A DNA stretch of 64,000 bases from Streptomyces sp. NBC_01463 (GTDB lineage Bacteria; Actinomycetota; Actinomycetes; Streptomycetales; Streptomycetaceae), in the NCBI GenBank assembly GCA_036227345.1, contig CP109468.1, positions 7,874,001 through 7,938,000 of the forward strand, read 5' to 3'. The position numbers were made by a program, and so were the translations under genes. Positions 34,499-43,013 of the stretch are shown piece after piece (the stretch's first letter is position 1; every line of letters starts with the position of its first letter). The notes under the pieces are model-generated. The model saw only the letters and a program-made list of their open reading frames with translations. It was not told the origin of the DNA and made no database searches.

Positions 34499-34530
34499 TC
34501 CGGAGCGCCTCAGCGCTGAGGCGCTCCGGA
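34499..34530. terminator. Bidirectional terminator (16-bp perfect palindrome)
   Basis: A 32-base perfect dyad with no spacer lies 9 bp after the DUF2207 stop and 48 bp from the end of the convergent SHOCT-like gene. It can fold on either strand and serve both transcripts. Confidence 0.85.
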
Positions 34531-34578
34531 CGCCGCCCGCTCTCTCACCGAGGCCCGGACGCCGGTGCCCCGGCCGTC

Positions 34579-35010
34579 TCACTCGCAGAAGACCCGCACG
34601 GTGGCGTCGGGGTCCTCCACGTCGACGATGACGTCGTCGAGGTGGTCGACCAGCTCCTCCAGGTGCTGCGGCTTGAGTTCGGCGAGGTCGATCGGCACCC
34701 CTGACCTGGCCAGCTCCGCGTTGACCCTGGTGAGCGCCTGCGGAGGGATGAGGCTGGCGATCCGGACCCCGGCGCGCAGCAGCTGCAACGGGACCCGGAT
34801 GTTGACCCGGCTGCGCCCGTCACCGCCGGAGCCGTCCGCCGAATCCACGACCACGCGCAGGTACTTGGGCCGCGATGCCGGGCGGGACACGGCTCCGGGC
34901 GGCGACGCGGGCTGCTCGCGTTCGAGAGCGCCGATCAGACGCTCGGCCTCGTCCGCGGTGACCTTGCCATCGGCCGGCATCCGCAGGACCTGACGGCGCT
35001 GCTCGTTCAT
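34579..35010 (-). CDS. Small SHOCT-like cytosolic protein
   Basis: A 143-residue acidic protein. The N-terminus contains the short SHOCT-type helix pair (LRMPADGKVTADEAERLIGAL, residues about 9-29). The rest consists of repeated VN..VPLQLL, IASLIPPQAL and VPIDLAEL segments that look like a beta/alpha fold found in anti-sigma-like or DUF4097-linked proteins. The start at 35010 was chosen for AAGGAG six bases upstream. An ATG at 35037 overlapping the preceding stop as ATGA is a possible coupled start. Function not known. Confidence 0.72.
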   Translation of the reverse strand: MNEQRRQVLRMPADGKVTADEAERLIGALEREQPASPPGAVSRPASRPKYLRVVVDSADGSGGDGRSRVNIRVPLQLLRAGVRIASLIPPQALTRVNAELARSGVPIDLAELKPQHLEELVDHLDDVIVDVEDPDATVRVFCE

Positions 35011-35033
35011 GGGGAACTCCTTGCTCTTCCGGC

Positions 35034-35279
35034 TCATCTGATGCGTACCTGTAAGGCCGTTCGGCCCTCTTCGATCTCGAACCGGGTGCCGGGCAGCGCC
35101 CACAGCAGCCGCCGGCTCCCGCGGAGGGCGCCCGCCGGGCTCACCCGGAACCTGCGGCACGCGACCAGTCCGGCCGGCACGGCGAGCAGCAGCAGCGGCG
35201 ACAGCACCAGCGCCACCGGCAGCACCGGGACGTAAAGCCGTCGCCGGCGGCCGTCGGCACGCCGGCTGCCACCCTTCAC
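35034..35279 (-). CDS. Small basic membrane protein of unknown function
   Basis: An 81-residue protein: an Arg/Gly-rich N-terminus, a hydrophobic hairpin or single helix (YVPVLPVALVLSPLLLLAVPA), then a basic tail ending EIEEGRTALQVRIR. The GTG at 35279 keeps it clear of the divergent corA start; longer versions would overlap the corA leader. The stop overlaps an in-frame ATG of the following SHOCT-like gene, so the two are likely one operon. Such membrane-plus-SHOCT pairs are common in Streptomyces, but their role is unknown to me. Confidence 0.6.
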   Translation of the reverse strand: MKGGSRRADGRRRRLYVPVLPVALVLSPLLLLAVPAGLVACRRFRVSPAGALRGSRRLLWALPGTRFEIEEGRTALQVRIR

Positions 35280-35346
35280 GGATCCTGCGCGAAGGACCGG
35301 CGACGCCGGGTGGCACACTGGCCGCCCGTCAGCCGAAGGAGCCGCA

Positions 35347-36435
35347 GTGTCGATGCTCAGCAACATCCGCCGCGCGGTCCGCCGCACCCAGGGCCGTGCC
35401 GTGGACCTGAGCCATCCGGCGCGATCACCGCTGGGCAGCTCGGTGGTGAACTGCGTGGTCTACCGCGACGGCGTACGGCAGCACGGCCACGGAGATGTCG
35501 AGGACTGTCTGCGGCGCGTGCGCAAGACGGGCGACGGGTTCGTCTGGATCGGTCTGCACGAGCCGGAACGCGAGGAGTTCACCGGCCTCGCCGAACTCTT
35601 CGACCTGCACCGGCTGGCCATCGAGGACGCGGTCCAGGGACATCACCGGCCCAAGGTGAACCGGTACGGCGACATGCTGTTCGCGGTCTTCAAGACCGTC
35701 TGCTACGTCGAGCACACGGAGCTCACCGAGACCAGCGAGGTGGTGGACACGGGCGAGCTCATGGCCTTCGTCGGCACCGACTTCGTCATCACGGTCCGGC
35801 ACGGCGGGCACGGCTCCCTGGGCCCGCTGCGGAACGATCTCGAGCAGACACCCGAGCAGCTGGCCAAGGGCCCGGCCGCGGTGCTGCACGCCATAGCCGA
35901 CCATGTGGTCGACGAGTACGCGGCCGTGGCCGACGCCGTGGAGAGCGACATAGAGGTCGTGGAGAACGCCGTCTTCAGTGAGAACAGCGGCCGGGGCGAC
36001 GCGGGCCGTATCTACCAGATCAAGCGGGAACTGCTGGAGCTGAAGCGCGCCGTGGCGCCGCTGGACCGGCCGCTGCAGCAGCTCGCCACACGGTCCGCCC
36101 CCGTCGTCGACGCGGAGATCCAGGCGTACTTCCGTGACGTGGCCGACCACCTGGCCAGGGCCGCCGAGCAGATCGCCTCCTACGACGCGCTCCTCGACTC
36201 CATCCTCCAGGCCCACCTGGCCCAGGTCGCCGTCGCCCAGAACGAGGACATGCGCAGGATCACGGCCTGGGCCGCGATAGTCGCCGTGCCGACCATGGTG
36301 TGCGGCGTCTACGGCATGAACTTCGACCACATGCCCGAACTCCGCTGGACCTACGGCTATCCCCTCGTCCTCTGTGTCATCGCCGCCGCCTGCTTCGTCA
36401 TCCACCGGGGCTTCCGTCGCAACGGCTGGCTCTGA
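35347..36435 (+). CDS. corA: CorA-family magnesium/divalent cation transporter
   Basis: A 362-residue CorA protein. The large N-terminal cytosolic domain (FVWIGLHEPEREEF near residue 59, FDLHRLAIEDAVQGHHRPKV near 80) leads to the long stalk helix. Two C-terminal membrane helices carry the pore signature YGMNF near residue 321. The signature and the charged C-terminus (FRRNGWL) are those of the Mg2+/Co2+ channel, which works as a homopentamer in the membrane. The GTG at 35347 has GAAGGAG five bases upstream; the ATG at 35353 is an alternative start. No Mg-riboswitch-like leader is visible, because only about 65 bp separate it from the divergent small membrane gene. Confidence 0.92.
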   Translation: MSMLSNIRRAVRRTQGRAVDLSHPARSPLGSSVVNCVVYRDGVRQHGHGDVEDCLRRVRKTGDGFVWIGLHEPEREEFTGLAELFDLHRLAIEDAVQGHHRPKVNRYGDMLFAVFKTVCYVEHTELTETSEVVDTGELMAFVGTDFVITVRHGGHGSLGPLRNDLEQTPEQLAKGPAAVLHAIADHVVDEYAAVADAVESDIEVVENAVFSENSGRGDAGRIYQIKRELLELKRAVAPLDRPLQQLATRSAPVVDAEIQAYFRDVADHLARAAEQIASYDALLDSILQAHLAQVAVAQNEDMRRITAWAAIVAVPTMVCGVYGMNFDHMPELRWTYGYPLVLCVIAAACFVIHRGFRRNGWL

Positions 36436-36590
36436 CGCCGGCGTGTGAGCGCGTACGGGAGCGGATCCGGGCTTCCTGTGCGCACCCGCTTTGTTCTGCC
36501 GCACCGCCCTGCGACTAGTTTGTGTGCAGGCAGGACAGGTACGCAGGCCCGTGCCGGCAGAGGTGCACGGGGGACAGGAGGACGGCAAGA

Positions 36591-38822
36591 GTGTCGCTGC
36601 GCGGAGGCGATCCAGCCGAGATCGGCGGCTATCCGCTCGAGGCCCGGCTCGGCTCGGGTGGCATGGGCACGGTCTTCCTGGCCCGTACGAGCTCGGGGCG
36701 GCCCGTCGCGATCAAGCTGATCCACCAGCAGTTCGCGGGGGACGAGGAGTTCCGCATCCGCTTCCGGCAGGAGGTGGCGGCGGCGCGGCGGGTGAGCGGC
36801 GCGTTCACCGCCGCCGTGGTCGACGCCGCCCCCGATGCCGAGCAGCCGTGGATGGCGACGACGTACATCGAGGGGCAGACGCTCGCCCAGCGCATCACGG
36901 CGAACGGCCCGCTCGACGGGGCGGAGCTGCGCAGGCTCGCCATCGGGCTGGCGGAGGCGCTGCGCGACATCCACCGCGTGGGGGTCGTCCACCGTGACCT
37001 GAAGCCCTCGAACGTCGTGCTCTCGCCCGAGGGCCCGCGCGTCATCGACTTCGGCATCTCGCGCGCCGTGGACCAGCAGACGCTGACGATGACGGGCCGG
37101 GTCATCGGCACGCCGCCCTTCATGTCGCCGGAGCAGTTGCAGGCGCCGCGGGGCGTGGGGCCCCGCTCCGATGTCTTCTCGCTGGCGACACTGCTCGTGT
37201 ACGCGGCCACGGGCCACGGTCCCTTCGACGCCGACAGCCCCTACATGACGGCGTACCAGGTCGTCCACGAGGAGCCGTCGCTGGACGCCGTGCCGGCGGC
37301 CCTGCGCGCGGTCGTCGAGTCGTGCCTGGCCAAGGAGCCCGAGGGCCGCCCGTCGGCGGACGAACTCCTCGTGCTGCTGCGGGACCTGCCGGCCGACCTC
37401 GGCGGGGCCGTCCCGAACGGTTCCGGCACGGGCCGTACCCGCGACATGCACACCCAGCACCACCTCCTGACGCGGGCCACCCCGTCGCCGGCCACCCCGC
37501 CCGGTCCCGGCACGGGAAGCACCGGCACGGCCATCGGCCGCCGTCTGCGCGGCCGCTGGCGGCCCGTGCTCGCGGCCGCGGTCGCCGTGGGGGCGATCGG
37601 CGGCGGGGTCGCCGCGGTGACCGGCGACGGCTTCGGAGGCAGGAGCGACGGCGACAAGGGCAACAGCGTCGCCGCTCCCGGCGCCACGCTCCCGGCCGGC
37701 TTCGCACCGTGGCACAAGACCGTCCCCGGCGGTATCGAGGACATCCCCGACGAGCTGCGCTGTGTCGCGCACGGCGACGCGCTGTTCTGCGGGGGCGGCG
37801 GCGTCGTCGCGACCCGGGTCAGGGCCTCGGACGGTTCACGGGTCTGGACCGCGAAGAGTCCGGGCGTCCCCGTCCAGGGCATGCACCTGGTGGGAGCCAC
37901 CGACGACACGGTGCTCGGGTACCGCTTCGCCGCCCAGGACGCCCCGCAGGACCCTCGCAGCGAGGTGGTGGCCCTCGACGCGAACGACGGCGGCGAGCTG
38001 TGGTCCGTGCCGTCCGGCGCCCAGTCGACGGCCGTCACGGGCCGGACGCTGGACGCCGTGGTGGTCGGCTCCACCGTGGTGACGGTCGACGCCTCCAACT
38101 CCCGCTTCGAGGCGCGGGACGCGCACAGCGGTGACGTCACCTGGACGACCCCGTTCCCCGCGGGTACCCAGTGCGCTCCCGTCCCGGCGGGCCCCCGCTT
38201 CTTCGCGATGTGCGCGACGAACGCGGAGGTGGACGCCCTGGAGGTGCGTCACCCCACCCTCCACGTGGTCGACCGGGCCACGGGGAAGCTGGGCGGGCCC
38301 GTCGCGGTCAACGGTCCCGCCGAGCCGGTGGGCGTCGACGACGGCAGCGTCGTACTCCTGCACCAGCACATGGAGGGACCGGCGATGGCCGGCTACGACG
38401 GGGTGGCGCGGGTCGATCCGGCCACGCGGAAGGTCACCTACGCACCACTGGCCAAGACGTACGCGGGCACGCCCGGCCTTGCGGACGGCACCGTCTACGT
38501 GAGCGGACAGACCGGTCTCGTCACGGCGCTCGACCCCGCGACCGGCCGGAAGAAGTGGTCGCGGCAGACAGGGGTGGAGGGTGCGGCGGGTCCAGCGGCG
38601 GGTCCCGGCGCGCTGTACTTCAGCTCGGCCACCGGCCGGGTGGTGGCCCTTTCGCCGTCCGACGGCAGAGTGCTGTGGACAACGGATCCGCAGGCCGACG
38701 GCCTGACGGGCGAGCAGGGCGCAAGCCCGCGGGTGACCGTCGCGGGGCGGGCGCTGTTCGTCGCCGCGGCCAAGAACACGCTCTTCGCCTTCGACGCGCG
38801 GAAGCCGCCGAAGTCGGGCTGA
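36591..38822 (+). CDS. Transmembrane Ser/Thr protein kinase with PQQ-type propeller
   Basis: A 743-residue eukaryotic-type kinase. The kinase domain covers residues about 10-270: glycine loop LGSGGMGTVF, VAIKL (ATP-binding Lys), HRDLKPSNVV catalytic loop near 134, DFGIS and GTPPFMSPEQ activation segment. A Pro/Thr/Gly-rich juxtamembrane linker precedes the membrane helix (VLAAAVAVGAIGGGVAAVTG, about 325-345). The extracellular part (about 375-743) contains PQQ/Trp-docking repeats such as VVALDANDGGELWSVPSG, TALDPATGRKKWSRQTG and VVALSPSDGRVLWTTDP, which form a beta propeller that probably senses a ligand. Starting at GTG 36591 puts the ribosome binding site AGGAGGA at a normal distance. Convergent with another kinase gene. 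Confidence 0.92.
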   Translation: MSLRGGDPAEIGGYPLEARLGSGGMGTVFLARTSSGRPVAIKLIHQQFAGDEEFRIRFRQEVAAARRVSGAFTAAVVDAAPDAEQPWMATTYIEGQTLAQRITANGPLDGAELRRLAIGLAEALRDIHRVGVVHRDLKPSNVVLSPEGPRVIDFGISRAVDQQTLTMTGRVIGTPPFMSPEQLQAPRGVGPRSDVFSLATLLVYAATGHGPFDADSPYMTAYQVVHEEPSLDAVPAALRAVVESCLAKEPEGRPSADELLVLLRDLPADLGGAVPNGSGTGRTRDMHTQHHLLTRATPSPATPPGPGTGSTGTAIGRRLRGRWRPVLAAAVAVGAIGGGVAAVTGDGFGGRSDGDKGNSVAAPGATLPAGFAPWHKTVPGGIEDIPDELRCVAHGDALFCGGGGVVATRVRASDGSRVWTAKSPGVPVQGMHLVGATDDTVLGYRFAAQDAPQDPRSEVVALDANDGGELWSVPSGAQSTAVTGRTLDAVVVGSTVVTVDASNSRFEARDAHSGDVTWTTPFPAGTQCAPVPAGPRFFAMCATNAEVDALEVRHPTLHVVDRATGKLGGPVAVNGPAEPVGVDDGSVVLLHQHMEGPAMAGYDGVARVDPATRKVTYAPLAKTYAGTPGLADGTVYVSGQTGLVTALDPATGRKKWSRQTGVEGAAGPAAGPGALYFSSATGRVVALSPSDGRVLWTTDPQADGLTGEQGASPRVTVAGRALFVAAAKNTLFAFDARKPPKSG

Positions 38823-38958
38823 CGCGCGGCCGCGCCGGATGCCGGCCGCCGGTTGTCAGTATCGAGAACAAGAGGCACACGCACAGGCGTTGCCCTCGGC
38901 CCTTTGGCGTGTCCGCCACGCATTGCGCACCCGAAGCCCCGTCGGTCCGGACCTCCGG

Positions 38959-40800
38959 TCAGCTACGGAGGCCCCAGAGGCGGATGCTTCCGTCGAAGCA
39001 GCCCACGGCGAGCGTCGCGCCGTCCGGGCTGTACGCCAGCGCGCGGACCCTCTCGGACCGCTCGGGCAGGATGAGGAGCTGCGCGCCGGAGCGGGCGTCC
39101 CGGACGATGACGGTGCCCCCGTGGTCGCCGGACACGAGCAGCCGCCCGTCCGGGCTGTACGCCAGCGCACCCACGTCCTCGGTGTGGCCGGTGAGCCGGC
39201 GGTGCCCCCGCCCGGTGCGTGTGTCCACCACATTGACCAGCCCCTTGTCCCGGGCGGTGAGCGGTGCGCAGACGGCGGCGATGCTCTGCCCGTCCGGGCC
39301 GAACGCGAGAAGACGGACCTGGCCGTTCGGTCTGACGGACCGCGGGCGGTGCGATTTGCCCGAACGCGGGCTCCAGCGGCGCACATAGCCGTCGGTGCCG
39401 CCCGACACGAGGAGACGGCCGTCGGGGCTGAACGCCGCCGGGCCCGTGCCGCCCGACAGATCGGCCAGGCGCTTCGCGGTGTCGGCGCTCCAGAGGCGCA
39501 GCCCCGCGTAGCTGCCGACGGCGAGGGTGTGACCGTCCGGTGCGAACGCCACGCTCACGACGGTTCCGGTGTGCCCGGTCAGCTGGGCCCGCAGCGTGTT
39601 CGTACGGCCGTCCCACAGACGTACCACCGGGCCTTCGCCTCCCGTGGCGAGTGTGCGGCCGTCGGGGGCGAACGCGAGTGTGTGGACGCGGTCATCGGTT
39701 CCGGTGAGGGGATGGAGCACCTTGCCGGTGTGCGGGTCGATCAGGCGGACGCCCGAGCGGCTGTGACCGGTGGCGAGGGCCTGCCCGTCGGGGCTGAACG
39801 CCAGGGCGTCGACGGAGCCGCCGGAGTTGCTCCTCAATGTGCGGAGCAGGTCGAACGCGACACCCGCTCCGGCGTCCGGTGCCGGGTTCGCCGCGAGGGT
39901 GGGCGTCCGGGGCCGCCGGCCGCGGTCGTGCCGGGAGGTCCGCCCGGAACCCGGTGCCGCGGTCGGCAGGGCGTCCCGGGCGGTCAGCTCCGCCAGTGCC
40001 GCGGCCACCTCCCGGGTGTCCGGCCGCCGTGCCGGGTCCTTGGCCAGCAGCCCCATGACCAGCTTCTCCAACTCGCGCGGTATGCCGGGGCGGAGCGCGC
40101 TCGGCCGCGGTGGGGTCGCTTCCACGTGCTGGCGCATCAGGGCGTAGAGGGGCTGGTCGACGGGGAACGGGAGGACACCCGTCAGCATCTCGAACAGCAC
40201 GACGCCCAGGGAGTACAGGTCGGTGCGCGCGTCCGCCGTCCGGCCCTGGTGCTGTTCGGGCGACATGTACGCCGGAGTGCCGAGGACCGGACCGGCCGAG
40301 GTCAGCGTCTCGGAGGTGTCGGAGACGCGGGCGATACCGAAGTCGCAGACCTTCACCCGGTCGCCCGCCTGCACGAACAGGTTGGCCGGCTTCAGATCGC
40401 GGTGGACCACCCCGTGCTGGTGGGCCGCAGCGACGGCGTCGACGGTCTGGCTCATCAGGTCCACCGCACGGGCGAACGACAGCTGCCCCGCCCGCTGTTC
40501 GGCCAGCAGCCGGGCGAGGTCGTGGCCGGTCAGCAGCTCCATGACGATGAAGCGGTACGTGTCGTGCCGGCCGGCGTCGTGCACCACCGTGATCCCCGGG
40601 TGCCGCAGACCGGCGAGGACCTCGGCCTCGCGCAGGAAGCGCCGCTCCGAGACGGTGTCCGGCGCGACGGGCATGACCTTGACGGCGACCTCACGCCCCA
40701 GCACCGCGTCCCGGCCCAGCCAGACCTCGCCCATGCCACCGCGCCCCAACAGCCGCCGAAGCAGGTACCGGTCGGCAAGCGACACCCCGGCCGTCGCCAT
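38959..40800 (-). CDS. Ser/Thr protein kinase with WD40 repeats
   Basis: A 613-residue kinase fused to WD40 repeats. Kinase domain at residues about 8-270: LGRGGMGEVW, VAVKVMP, HRDLKPANLF near 132, DFGIARVSD, GTPAYMSPEQHQG. There is no membrane helix after it, only a basic linker (SRHDRGRRPRTPTL), so the protein should be cytosolic. Six or seven WD40 repeats follow (FSPDGQALATGHS, FAPDGRTLATGGE, YSPDGRLLVSGD, YSPDGATLAVGC), forming one propeller. The start MATAGVSLADRYLL was chosen because GGAG lies six bases upstream; ATGs at 40851 and 40815 are possible. It lies downstream of the AhpD-like gene on the same strand. Confidence 0.88.
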   Translation of the reverse strand: MATAGVSLADRYLLRRLLGRGGMGEVWLGRDAVLGREVAVKVMPVAPDTVSERRFLREAEVLAGLRHPGITVVHDAGRHDTYRFIVMELLTGHDLARLLAEQRAGQLSFARAVDLMSQTVDAVAAAHQHGVVHRDLKPANLFVQAGDRVKVCDFGIARVSDTSETLTSAGPVLGTPAYMSPEQHQGRTADARTDLYSLGVVLFEMLTGVLPFPVDQPLYALMRQHVEATPPRPSALRPGIPRELEKLVMGLLAKDPARRPDTREVAAALAELTARDALPTAAPGSGRTSRHDRGRRPRTPTLAANPAPDAGAGVAFDLLRTLRSNSGGSVDALAFSPDGQALATGHSRSGVRLIDPHTGKVLHPLTGTDDRVHTLAFAPDGRTLATGGEGPVVRLWDGRTNTLRAQLTGHTGTVVSVAFAPDGHTLAVGSYAGLRLWSADTAKRLADLSGGTGPAAFSPDGRLLVSGGTDGYVRRWSPRSGKSHRPRSVRPNGQVRLLAFGPDGQSIAAVCAPLTARDKGLVNVVDTRTGRGHRRLTGHTEDVGALAYSPDGRLLVSGDHGGTVIVRDARSGAQLLILPERSERVRALAYSPDGATLAVGCFDGSIRLWGLRS

Positions 40801-40946
40801 CCCAGACTCCATCATCGGCTCCGTTTCGCAGGCTCCGTGCCACTCGGACATCGTGCGGGACCGGTCGTACGACCGATGACCATCCAAGCGTGTGAAGTCC
40901 GGCAGGTCGAGAGCAGCGGATCGGGACGGCGACGGGCCGCTCCGGC

Positions 40947-41396
40947 TCACCAGGTCTTGCCGGCCTGCTCCTTGACCGTGTGGTTGAGCCGGTTGAAGAA
41001 GTTGGTCAACGCGACCTCCAGGGTGATCGCACCCAGTTGCTCCTCGGTGAAGTGGCCGGCGGCGGTGTTCCAGATCTCGTCGGTCACACCCGGGGCACCG
41101 TCCTGGATCCGGGTGGCGGCCTCGGCCAGGGCGAGGGCCGCCCGCTCCTCATCGGTGTAGAAGGGCGTTTCGCGCCACGCGACGACGTGGTGCAGCCGGT
41201 CCTCCGTCTCACCGGCCTTCTGCGCCGCCCGGACGGAGGCGAAGATGCAGGGGCTGCAGCCGTTGATCTGGCTGGCCCGCAGATGGACCAGCGAGAGAAG
41301 GCGTCCGTCCACCCCTCCGGCGTGAATCGCCTTGTAGAGGTGCTGGATCGCCGTGATCACGTCGGGATTGGCCGGGCTTGTCATGCGTGCTTCCAT
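40947..41396 (-). CDS. AhpD-like / carboxymuconolactone decarboxylase family protein
   Basis: A 149-residue all-helical protein with the AhpD-type redox motif CSPC in INGCSPCIFAS near residue 47. The family pattern continues with WRETPFYTDEERAALALAEA and TNFFNRLNHT. AhpD-like proteins are peroxidase partners that use the CxxC pair and a nearby His. It is divergent from a SnoaL-tailed ECF sigma factor. That association is characteristic of the ECF41 group, whose target is usually a gene for this family, an oxidoreductase or an epimerase. The ATG at 41396 has AAGGAG eight bases upstream. A promoter resembling the ECF41 consensus lies on this strand 66-92 bp upstream. Confidence 0.9.
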   Translation of the reverse strand: MEARMTSPANPDVITAIQHLYKAIHAGGVDGRLLSLVHLRASQINGCSPCIFASVRAAQKAGETEDRLHHVVAWRETPFYTDEERAALALAEAATRIQDGAPGVTDEIWNTAAGHFTEEQLGAITLEVALTNFFNRLNHTVKEQAGKTW

Positions 41397-41461
41397 CAGT
41401 TCTGCTCCTTGATCACCGGCTGGCCGGTTACCTGCGCCCTTCCGGGCCCGTCATCACCCAT

Positions 41462-41488
41462 GACGGAGCAGCGCCGAGGAAGGTAACA
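41462..41488 (-). promoter_or_regulatory. ECF41-like promoter for the AhpD-like gene
   Basis: On the minus strand TGTTACC and CGTC are separated by exactly 16 bp. The consensus reported for ECF41 sigma factors is TGTCACA-N16-CGTC, so five of seven -35 bases and all four -10 bases match. The -35 element overlaps the ribosome binding region of the divergent sigma-factor gene, which ties the two genes physically together. Recognition by this sigma factor is inferred. Confidence 0.6.
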
Positions 41489-41490
41489 AC

Positions 41491-42369
41491 ATGTCCGACA
41501 CCCTCCCGACCGACCCGATGGCCGAGACGTTCGAGGCCCACCGCGACCGGCTGCGGGCGGTCGCCCGCCGCCTGCTCGGATCGCACGCGGACGCCGAGGA
41601 CGTGGTCCAGGAGGCCTGGCTGCGTTTCTCCCGCCAGGACACGACGGCCATCAACAACGTCGCCGGCTGGCTGACCACGGTGGTCGGCCGGATCAGCCTC
41701 GATGTCCTGCGCTCCCGCCGGGCCCGCCCGGAGGCGTCCTACGACGACGGTCTGTCCGACCTCGTGGTGACGATCGACGACCGGCCGGCTCCCGAGGACG
41801 ACGCGATGCTCGCCGACTCGGTCGGGCTCGCGCTCCTCGTCGTCCTGGGGTCGCTCGGGCCGGGCGAACGGCTGGCGTTCGTGCTGCACGACCTGTTCGC
41901 GGTGCCGTTCGACGAGATCGGCCGGATCCTCGGCAAGTCCACCGCCGCCGCCAAGATGCTCGCCAGCCGCGCCCGCCGGAAGGTGCGGACAACCGAACGC
42001 CCGACCGGATCCGGACAGGAGCAGCGGGAGGTGGTGCGAGCCTTCCTCGCAGCGGCTCGCCACGGCGACTTCGAGGGGCTGCTGCGGGTGCTGGACCCCG
42101 AGGTGAAGCTGACCGTCGACACCCCCTCCGGCCTGGTCGTCACCCTCGGCGCCACCAAGGTCGCGGCCGGTGCCCAACTGTTTGCCGCAGCCGCGGCACA
42201 GGGCCGGGCGGTCCTGGTCGACGGCTGCCCGGGCGTCGTCTCCTGGAACGGGAACGGGACCCCGCTGTCGATCCTGGCGTTCACCGTCGTCGGCGGCCGG
42301 ATCGCCGGAATCACCGTCGTGATCGACCCGGCCAAGCTCGCGCTGATGGATCTGCCGGCTCCGGAGTGA
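41491..42369 (+). CDS. ECF sigma factor with SnoaL-like C-terminal domain (ECF41/SigJ type)
   Basis: A 292-residue extracytoplasmic-function sigma factor. Sigma-2 region: FEAHRDRLRAVARRLLGSHA and DAEDVVQEAWLRF. Sigma-4 region: LGPGERLAFVLHDLFAVPFD and EIGRILGKSTAAAKMLASRA, ending near residue 170. The remaining 120 residues (VVRAFLAAARHGDFEGLLRV ... GRIAGITVVIDPAKLALM) are the SnoaL-like tail that takes the place of a separate anti-sigma factor in the ECF41 group. The WLPEP linker motif known from ECF41 is not present here, so it may belong to a related SnoaL-type group. The target is probably the divergent AhpD-like gene. Confidence 0.88.
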   Translation: MSDTLPTDPMAETFEAHRDRLRAVARRLLGSHADAEDVVQEAWLRFSRQDTTAINNVAGWLTTVVGRISLDVLRSRRARPEASYDDGLSDLVVTIDDRPAPEDDAMLADSVGLALLVVLGSLGPGERLAFVLHDLFAVPFDEIGRILGKSTAAAKMLASRARRKVRTTERPTGSGQEQREVVRAFLAAARHGDFEGLLRVLDPEVKLTVDTPSGLVVTLGATKVAAGAQLFAAAAAQGRAVLVDGCPGVVSWNGNGTPLSILAFTVVGGRIAGITVVIDPAKLALMDLPAPE

Positions 42370-42518
42370 ACGCGGGCCGGGGTGATGACCGACGGGCCCG
42401 GCACGCGGCGGGTGTCGAGCCTCCTGTCAACCGCGCGTCAAGACTCCGGCATCCGGGATCAAGGGCCCGACAACGGACACGCCCCTCGGGTCGGGGGCGG
42501 GCATAGCGTCACTGATGT

Positions 42519-42544
42519 GCCCCGGCGTGTTCGCAGGCCGGGGC
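42519..42544 (+). other. Hairpin between the sigma-factor gene and the SAV_915 gene
   Basis: GCCCCGGC and GCCGGGGC are exact inverted copies around a ten-base loop. The hairpin lies 150 bp after the sigma gene and 26 bp before the next start codon. It could terminate the first transcript or sit in the leader of the second. No riboswitch family is recognisable. Confidence 0.4.
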
Positions 42545-42570
42545 GATGACCCGCCCGAACGAGGAGTGCC

Positions 42571-42996
42571 ATGAACGACAACCAGTCCGCCGAGGACCCC
42601 GACCCCCTTCCTGCCGACCGGGCCGGGGCCCTCTTCGTTCCGGTCCGGCCGGGGTCCGTGGGCTGCAGCGCCCGCCTCTTCCGTACGCCCCTCGGGGTCC
42701 GTACCGCAGTCGCCTTCACCGACGAGCGACAGCTGACCCGGACGCTCGGCAAGCAGCAGCCCTGGATCCGGCTCTCGGAGCCGGCGGCACGCGCACTCGT
42801 CGCGCCCCTGGGCATCGACGGCCTCACCATCGACCCGGTGCTGGCCGCTCCCGGGCCCGGCGCCGCACCCCTTGCCGGGCGGCCCGGCGGCCGAGCGGGC
42901 CGCGGTCCGCAGCGCACATACAGGCCGGCCAGGGAACCGCGAGCGAGCGGCACGCCCCCGCTGCCCGCCGCAACCGCAACCGCATCGACTTCGTGA
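42571..42996 (+). CDS. SAV_915-family protein
   Basis: A 141-residue protein whose first 95 residues fit the SAV_915 type known from Streptomyces: GALFVPVRPGSVGCSARLFR, TPLGVRTAVAFTDERQL, QPWIRLSEPAARALVAPLGI. The remaining 45 residues are low-complexity Pro/Ala/Gly/Arg. The ribosome binding site GAGGAG is seven bases before the ATG. It ends 17 bp before the diaminopimelate decarboxylase gene, so both are probably one transcript. Function of the family is not known. Confidence 0.75.
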   Translation: MNDNQSAEDPDPLPADRAGALFVPVRPGSVGCSARLFRTPLGVRTAVAFTDERQLTRTLGKQQPWIRLSEPAARALVAPLGIDGLTIDPVLAAPGPGAAPLAGRPGGRAGRGPQRTYRPAREPRASGTPPLPAATATASTS

Positions 42997-43013
42997 CGGG
43001 CCGGGGGATCACC

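Noticed and set aside
38823..38958. Terminator between the two convergent kinase genes
   Set aside because: Only short imperfect dyads such as GCGTG/CACGC are present; none is comparable with the strong stems elsewhere in the window.
42546..43013. N-terminal extension of diaminopimelate decarboxylase by 156 codons
   Set aside because: It overlaps the SAV_915 gene in another frame and consists of Arg/Pro/Ala low-complexity sequence; the ATG at 43014 has a ribosome binding site and suits the family length.
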